Shown in pieces: positions 57,892-64,000 of a DNA stretch of 64,000 nt (position 1 is the first letter of the stretch; each line of letters begins with the position of its first letter). The DNA is from Zeugodacus cucurbitae (taxonomy: Eukaryota > Arthropoda > Insecta > Diptera > Tephritidae). The stretch covers positions 14,553,501-14,617,500 of the forward strand of contig NC_071668.1 of the NCBI RefSeq assembly GCF_028554725.1, given 5' to 3'. A program made the position numbers and the translations under genes. The notes under the pieces are model-generated. The model did no database searches. It had not been told where the DNA came from and saw nothing but the letters and a program-made list of their open reading frames with translations.

Positions 57892-60706
57892 CTGCACATA
57901 ATTTTGCTTGGAAAGCAATGAAAATAGAAAAAAAAAAATTAAAAATAGAATAATAAGTGCAACAGTCTGTGGAGGTGCTCGTAATGCGAGCTTCCATACC
58001 TCGATTTGTTGTAAGGTGCAGCTGTAGTTAGGTGTTGCGCTTTAAGGAGCAACTTGTGGGTAGGACCTGCGCATTGCGGTGCTTTCATAGCTCATCGTAT
58101 TTTGACTTGTATGAGTAGGTGCTATGCGCTCTACTTGTTTGATACTCCTTACTACATTTATATATAAACACACATACATATGTATATATACAGATATGTA
58201 CATAAGTTAAATCAAATTTATTTTCTCCCTACCATTACTAAGTACGTTTGTCAGCTTATTCAAATATGGAAAAATATACAAATTCGCTTGAGTGTTGGTT
58301 TATATTTGTATTGCTTGGAAGTTGTATTTCAAAAGGATTTATGATGACTACGTGTTAAGAATTGTACAGTGCAGAGTTAATAGCAAAAATTTTAAATTTA
58401 ATATTAAAGTAAATGTATGTATATTTCAAACATATATTTTTTTATTGTTTTTTATATTTGTGAAATTATTAAATTATTAAAAAATTCAAATTCGTGCAAA
58501 AATCCATAATAAGAAAACATATCTACATTAAAACAGTAAAATTCTTAGATTTTGGGCACTACTATCCGAACCAATCTAAAAACTTTTTAATTATAAATAA
58601 AGTATCACCTTCACATAATAAATTTCAAATTTATGGAAAGTTTCTATTGAGGTCAAGAACTGAAGGTAGAGTGAAGGTCGTCAATGAAATAGAACTTGGA
58701 ACAACTTCAGCATAAATTCGTGATTGCAAATCAAAACTTGAACAACTCGTAAAATTAATCAAATCCGAAAGATTTCATCAAAATGTATATGCGTTTTTTT
58801 ATCAGAGCTCTTAGATTTCTATTATTGTTTAAAATATAATACAATTCAAATATTAAAGTTCTCAAAATAATTTCTACTCCGTTTTCGAAATATCACCATG
58901 CAATCTTGGGTGATTAATCCTTAAATGATCATCCCCAAAATAAAAACTTCCGTCCACTTCGTTAGGTCACTGTCAACTGATTAAACTTCTGAAAGCTGCG
59001 GTAATTTTTAAATAAGCGTTAGCACTAATGACGCCTTCTGTGACCAAAATGCGATATTAATTTGATCGAATTACGAAGCCTTAATTGCCTTAAATCGCAT
59101 GTACCATATACGGTACGCCATGCATTTAAGCGTTAATAAAAAGAAGTGTCTTAAAATCCGTTAAATAAATATTTTTAATAAAAATTAATTAAAAGCCAAC
59201 ATTCTTGTTTGAAATTGTAAGTAATTTTCGAGTTCTAAAACATAAATTTTTTAATTTAGAAAAAAAAGAACATAGCGGAAATGATTCACAAAATCATTTG
59301 ATTCGGGGTTTCAAAAAATCAATACAAGTAACCTCTCGATAAACAATTCCGAGCTTAATCCTAATGACAGTCTTGAATAATCGGCTTAAAATATGTATTT
59401 AGAATTTAAGAAAAAGAATTCAGAATTTCAAAAGCTCAACTACAAAAATTTATAAAAAAATTTCCTCAGCGCGAGTATTTAAAAAATTTCCATCTCTAAA
59501 GCAATTAAAAATACACCTCTCTACTGTAGTTTGAGATTTCATGCACGTTCTACACAATTATTTTAAATGCCATTACTAAAAAACAGATATCTCAACACTA
59601 CTTATTCGCAACTTTCTCGTTGCGCCAAAAACCCGAAAATGCCATTTATTCTAAGGTTTCTAAATTATATATTCAAATAGTGTTTTTGGAATGTCTATTT
59701 TATGCTAATTGAAATCTAATGAAATTAAAATAAATAGAAATTTTAGCCAAAATAAATATCTTATTTGTATGTAATTTGATGAAATTCACTTAAATATATG
59801 TTACTGGCAGCATAACGGTACTTTTATGGCTAATATAAAGATTCTTTTCGAGAAGCATGTGCTGCGAAAATAAAATATAAAAGAATTTCATAAAACATTT
59901 AAATCGCCAACAAATTTAAAAATAACAAAAACAACAAACATGTTGGCATTTAAAATTCAAAGTACATACAAAACATTTCAGTGAATAAAAATACCAATTA
60001 CAACAAACATAGTATATACGGAATTTAGGACTGGCGATTGGGAAGTGGGAATATACGTGTAAATATAAGAATTTATTATATATATGTACATACATTCGCA
60101 TATGTATATTTAAGTGCTGTATGGCTTTGAGTACATAATTGAAAAGAGAAAATGAGCAATAAAACATTCTGGAAATAAACAACAACAAAATCATCATACC
60201 CAACCAATTGCCAAAACGACACAAACTCAAGAAAGCGCCCAACATTTAAGAAAGTGGGAGTTACCCTCGCCATATGCAATGAAGGTAGAACAACAATAGC
60301 AACAACAACAGAAAAGACAGTAGCGACAGGAATGACGAACGCGCAACATTTTGTGAAGTTGATGGATGGCTCATAATATTTATACAAGTAACTACAACAA
60401 AAACAATTACAACAACCTGCACAATCTTTAGCACCACCACAGCTACAACAACACACCCATACATATTATACATATATACAAACACATGCTGAAAATATAG
60501 AAGACAAGCATATAGCCAACAGTAGCGAGCGCAAAAATCCAGCATATTATTGTTGTTGTTGTTATTATAACTGCCACCGCCTTGTGCCTTGGAAGACAAA
60601 AATCTTATAAGCCAAATTATTAAAAAATAAAAGAAAACATAAGCAACAATCCACAAGTGGCTGTGTGTGCAAAAGAGAACACAAACAGCGCGCGCTCTCA
60701 CTCTCG

Positions 60707-60741
<35 letters not shown>

Positions 60742-62122
60742 GACTGACTGCCGGAGCTACGGCGTTGAGCAAGAAGGTTGGGCGCGCGCATGCAAAGAAA
60801 ACGGAACCAGTCTGTTGGCCTGCGACTGCCTGCTTGACTTCTGTGTGTGTGTTGTTGTTGCTGTTATATGCGCTGCCTGCCATAAGACATGATATGAATG
60901 AATTATGATAAATTATTAATCGCTGGGCTATTGGACGCGCGCTGGGTGTGAAAGAGAGAGCGAGCGCATATACACAAGTTAGTGAGCGCGTCGGCTGCCG
61001 AACTGCTGCTGTCTGGTCGACGCCATTGGACCACCAAAGCGCGAGTGCAAGCGAGATGTGAGAATTGTGAGCAGAAGCTTGGCTTGCTGTATGAGTGGGT
61101 ATGAGTAAAAAAATGATGGAGACGTTAAAAAATATTTGCTCAGAACATTAAAGAAATATGAAAGCGCTGCCAACAACAATACATATGAGTACATACATTG
61201 TATATACAACATTAATAGGTAATAGTGGCAGTCGCTGTAGCTGTATAAGCTACAACAATTTCTGCAATGTAAAAGCCAATAAAAATAACTTGTGGATTTC
61301 TTTTCTTCAGGTAGTTGCGATACTTGCTTGATTCGCAGGATTGGTTGAATGTGAAGGACTTTGAAGACGTATCGCACCGTACAGTGTGTCTTAAAGGAGA
61401 AATAAGCATAATTCAAATAGAATTCCAATAATATTTGTAAACTGAAAGGAAATTATGTTTTTAATGAGACTTATATATACATATGTATATATTTGGCGTA
61501 GGAACCGCTTAGGAGACTTTTACTTAATCTCTATTCCTTGATCTAGTTTTGTATAGTAATCTGAATTAGTTTTGGTGTAGTTATAGCTATAATAATTGAT
61601 TACAATTTATTTTTATATATAAAAATGATATAGTGCATAAGTTAGCGTCGAGTATGTAAATAAGATAAGACCATATGATACCTGGAGTTTTGTTTTGATT
61701 TTCAATATTTTTTTTACTTTCTGAAACATTTTGATTAATAAAATATTTACGTTTTCATTTGCCAAAAACTTGAACATATAAAATGTAAAGGTTTTGCTGG
61801 CTCTCTTTTTGATTTAAAATCGATTTTATTCAGATTTGAATAATTAATTTGTTTCAGTTTTGTAAGGAATAGATATGTAGGTTTCAAGGAGCTGAAATTT
61901 ATAAAATTTAGCATTAAAATATGTATTATGAAACGTGCTCTAACACCATTATAGAAAACGCTGTACAAGCCATGATACATATAATGATTAATTGGCTTTA
62001 CCGACTTCTACTAATTGTCGGCTTTTTGTCTCGTTCTTTTTAAAGAAAACTTTGATTTGACAAACTTTTCTAGGCGATACCGGTCAGTTGTAAATTTTTA
62101 TAGGAACGGATTGTAATCTAGT
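57892..62122. other. Noncoding DNA with CAA/GTT runs
   Basis: No gene is supported. CAACAACA and GTTGTTGTT runs at about 60300-60450 and 60549-60562 give long low-complexity minus-strand frames. A stretch with higher GC and GCGCGC motifs lies at 60680-61080, in a promoter- or UTR-like context for flies, but no start site can be fixed. Confidence 0.45.
60709..60738 (+). repeat. (CA)15 microsatellite
   Basis: Fifteen uninterrupted CA dinucleotides. Confidence 0.97.
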
Positions 62123-62124
62123 TA

Positions 62125-62273
62125 AAGTTGAACTTCCATAACTTGAAGCTCTCCATAACCATTGGCAATAAAAGTAAAATTTCATACAAATTTCCTTCTA
62201 CAACTCGGAAGTCTCTCTGACTGCAATTTTATTTTTGTGGGTTATGGTGATTCCAGTTAGGGAAGTTCAAGTG
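62125..62273 (+). mobile_element. Small palindromic MITE, copy B
   Basis: It starts AAGTTGAACTTCCATAACTT after TA and ends GTTAGGGAAGTTCAAGTG before TA. About 150 bp, nearly self-complementary overall and without coding capacity. The CAGTTGAAC-type ends and TA target are in the style of pogo/Tigger-class elements. Confidence 0.75.
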
Positions 62274-62545
62274 TATTTTGGGCTATAAAAAAAGTTTAGC
62301 GCTCAGCCCAATTCAACTGATCTCCAATAATTTCAGTGAGTGTGCTAAATATCTTTGATCAATATATCGTTTTTCAGAGACTTCTAAACATTTAAAATTT
62401 TTATAATAATTTTAATTTATGTAAATAATATCTGTCATACTAAATTCTTTATAATTTAGTTCTGTCTATTAACATTTTATAATGGTTAAAATCAAAAAAA
62501 TAATAGGGAATATTTTATACTGTTTGCAAATTTTTTTATTAAATA

Positions 62546-62702
62546 CAGTTGAACTTCTTTAACTCGAATCCCCATAATCCACAAACTTCGAGTTAGAAAG
62601 ACTTTCGAATAACAGAAGATAATTTGTATGAAATTTGACTTCTTCTATTGCCAATTCAAGAGTATGAATTATAGGAAACTTCAAGTTATGGAAGTTCAAC
62701 TG
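62546..62702 (+). mobile_element. Small palindromic MITE, copy C
   Basis: It starts CAGTTGAACTTCTTTAACTC after TA (62544-62545) and ends AGTTATGGAAGTTCAACTG. At 157 bp it is the most complete of the three copies. The right-hand flanking dinucleotide is CA where TA is expected. Confidence 0.8.
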
Positions 62703-64000
62703 CATTATTTGATATAATAAAATTATGAAATTAAGCTGATAGGCTTACTGAAAAAAATAGAATCTACAATAGTTATGAAATTTTTTTATAAATTTATACA
62801 TTCTGTTAATAAAAAATTTCTCTAGGACGAATACAAATTTAACCACTTGCCAATATAATAAGTGTATATAAATACATATATCTACGTACATACACACATA
62901 TTTATGTACATAAGTATCTCTTCAATATTTCTTATAACCAAAATAAAACATTTCATACTTCTTTACACAGTACCCACCTCCTCTTTAAGTATGTAAGCAT
63001 GTACAATGCATGTAATATGAGCAAGGTGCAAAAGAGCACACGAATATGAAACAACGGCGACAGAGGTATTCATAAAGCGCAGACACCCTTATCAGGTGTA
63101 ACAGCAACAACATACAAACAAGCAAACAAACAAATAATAAACAGTAACAGCAGCAGCAGCAGCAACAAATCACACCAACTTCGCGCAGAGTAAAACTTGC
63201 AATATGAATGTATTTGTTGTATTTATAAAAATTGTACAATATGTAGAGGCGAATAAATGAGAACAAGCCACGGCGCGCTTTCAGCCAACAACAAGCCAGC
63301 ACCCTATTGAAATGCTTCCAACAACAAGTATCAAAAATATAACACGGCAAAAAAATCAACAACAGTGCATGAAGCTAACAGCAACGAACAGCGATTGACT
63401 GCACAGTGTATGTTTACGGAAGGAAATCTTACTAGCGCGTTATAAAATACAGAGCGCGATGTAGCAGAATGAAGTTGGAAAAAAATTGAAACCATTTCCA
63501 ACAAAGAAAACAACACTGCTATGGCGCTCATAATTCACTAATGGAAATCATAAATGTGTGCTCGTACATACAGCGCAGTAGCAGTAGCAGCGACAGTGCA
63601 GTCAACAGCGCAGTAACAGCGATGAGCATCGAACAGGTAAATGCTGTTACGCGACGAATAAACAGACGAGTGAACTTGTCGTGGCGCAATGCTATGAAAG
63701 TAATGTTCGTTGTTGTTGTTTATGTTGTTAATTTTTTTCTTATCTGCCACACAGTGTTTTATTATTATTATTGTAGAGAGAGCAACAATGCGATAATTAC
63801 ATTACCAAAAGTGGTGGGTGTGAGTGAAAAAGTCTGCTGTTACAATGCCGTTTGCTATCTGACTGCGCTGTCACTGTACGAGCATGCATGTGCATGAAAG
63901 TGAGCGTATGCATAACAGTGAGCAAGCAATTACAAAAGTGTGAATGAGACAATATGCGAGAATTGATAGTAGCAAAGAGTGTCGGTGTATGTGTGGGTAT
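62703..64000. other. Noncoding DNA with CAA/CAG runs
   Basis: No gene is supported. (CAG)n/(CAA)n runs lie at about 63147-63167. The 118-codon ORF at 63541-63897 is serine- and valine-rich with a hydrophobic middle (about residues 53-75), but no known domain. It crosses GTTGTTGTT tracts. Confidence 0.45.

Noticed and set aside
60076..60701. Overlapping minus-strand ORFs of 126 and 146 codons
   Set aside because: They are driven by GTT/CAA runs and a Leu/Val/Cys-rich composition, with no domain or splice support.
63541..63897. 118-codon ORF at the right edge with a hydrophobic segment
   Set aside because: It crosses GTT tracts, has no family resemblance and no convincing gene context.

Overview
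This is a gene-poor, AT-rich stretch of a eukaryotic genome, almost certainly a higher fly (Diptera). The evidence is the mix of mariner, RTE-type LINE and pogo-like elements, abundant (GTT/CAA)n runs and ATACATAC-type microsatellites. A tephritid fruit fly is my best guess, but that is inference from repeat style and not from a species marker. I found no complete host gene, tRNA or rRNA. The only host-exon candidate is a 66-nt segment near 57.85 kb on the minus strand. Everything with real coding signal belongs to transposable elements.

Layout. 1-2.5 kb: GTT-rich noncoding DNA. 2.56-3.4 kb: a frameshifted mariner. 3.98-7.25 kb: an intact RTE-type LINE (996-aa ORF, minus strand) with an 11-bp target duplication. 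10.2-11.0 kb: two convergent LINE 3' ends (RNase H tail plus CCHC). 14.56-15.13 kb and 20.47-20.91 kb: 3' fragments of a related, older RTE subfamily. 18.0-18.7 kb: an internally deleted mariner of a second lineage. 20.95-21.6 kb: a TTAA-flanked nonautonomous element. 25.39-26.61 kb: a dispersed repeat with inverted ends.

28.4-48.7 kb is the most unusual part. It is a disordered tandem cluster of about fifteen units of two kinds: short (0.6-0.8 kb) and long (1.3-1.6 kb). The long units carry a decayed irritans-type mariner transposase fragment in antisense. A second intact copy of the RTE LINE (43.49-46.75 kb) has inserted into this cluster, and so has a probable hAT-like element (47.03-48.58 kb). 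The forward ORFs repeated across the cluster are best explained as shadows of the mariner fragment and of another noncoding block, not as a protein family.

49-64 kb: an antisense partial copy of the 25-kb repeat, a second TTAA element (52.47-52.85 kb), an internally deleted pogo-like transposon with complete inverted ends and many copies of one subterminal motif (53.50-55.15 kb), three copies of a small palindromic MITE (56.8, 62.1 and 62.5 kb), and long CAA/GTT-rich noncoding DNA that may be intronic or intergenic host sequence.

The elements form nested layers: old mariner and LINE scraps, a local tandem amplification that used one mariner scrap, then very recent RTE insertions. The two full-length RTE copies are nearly identical at the protein level and look recently active. 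They could supply reverse transcriptase to related short copies.
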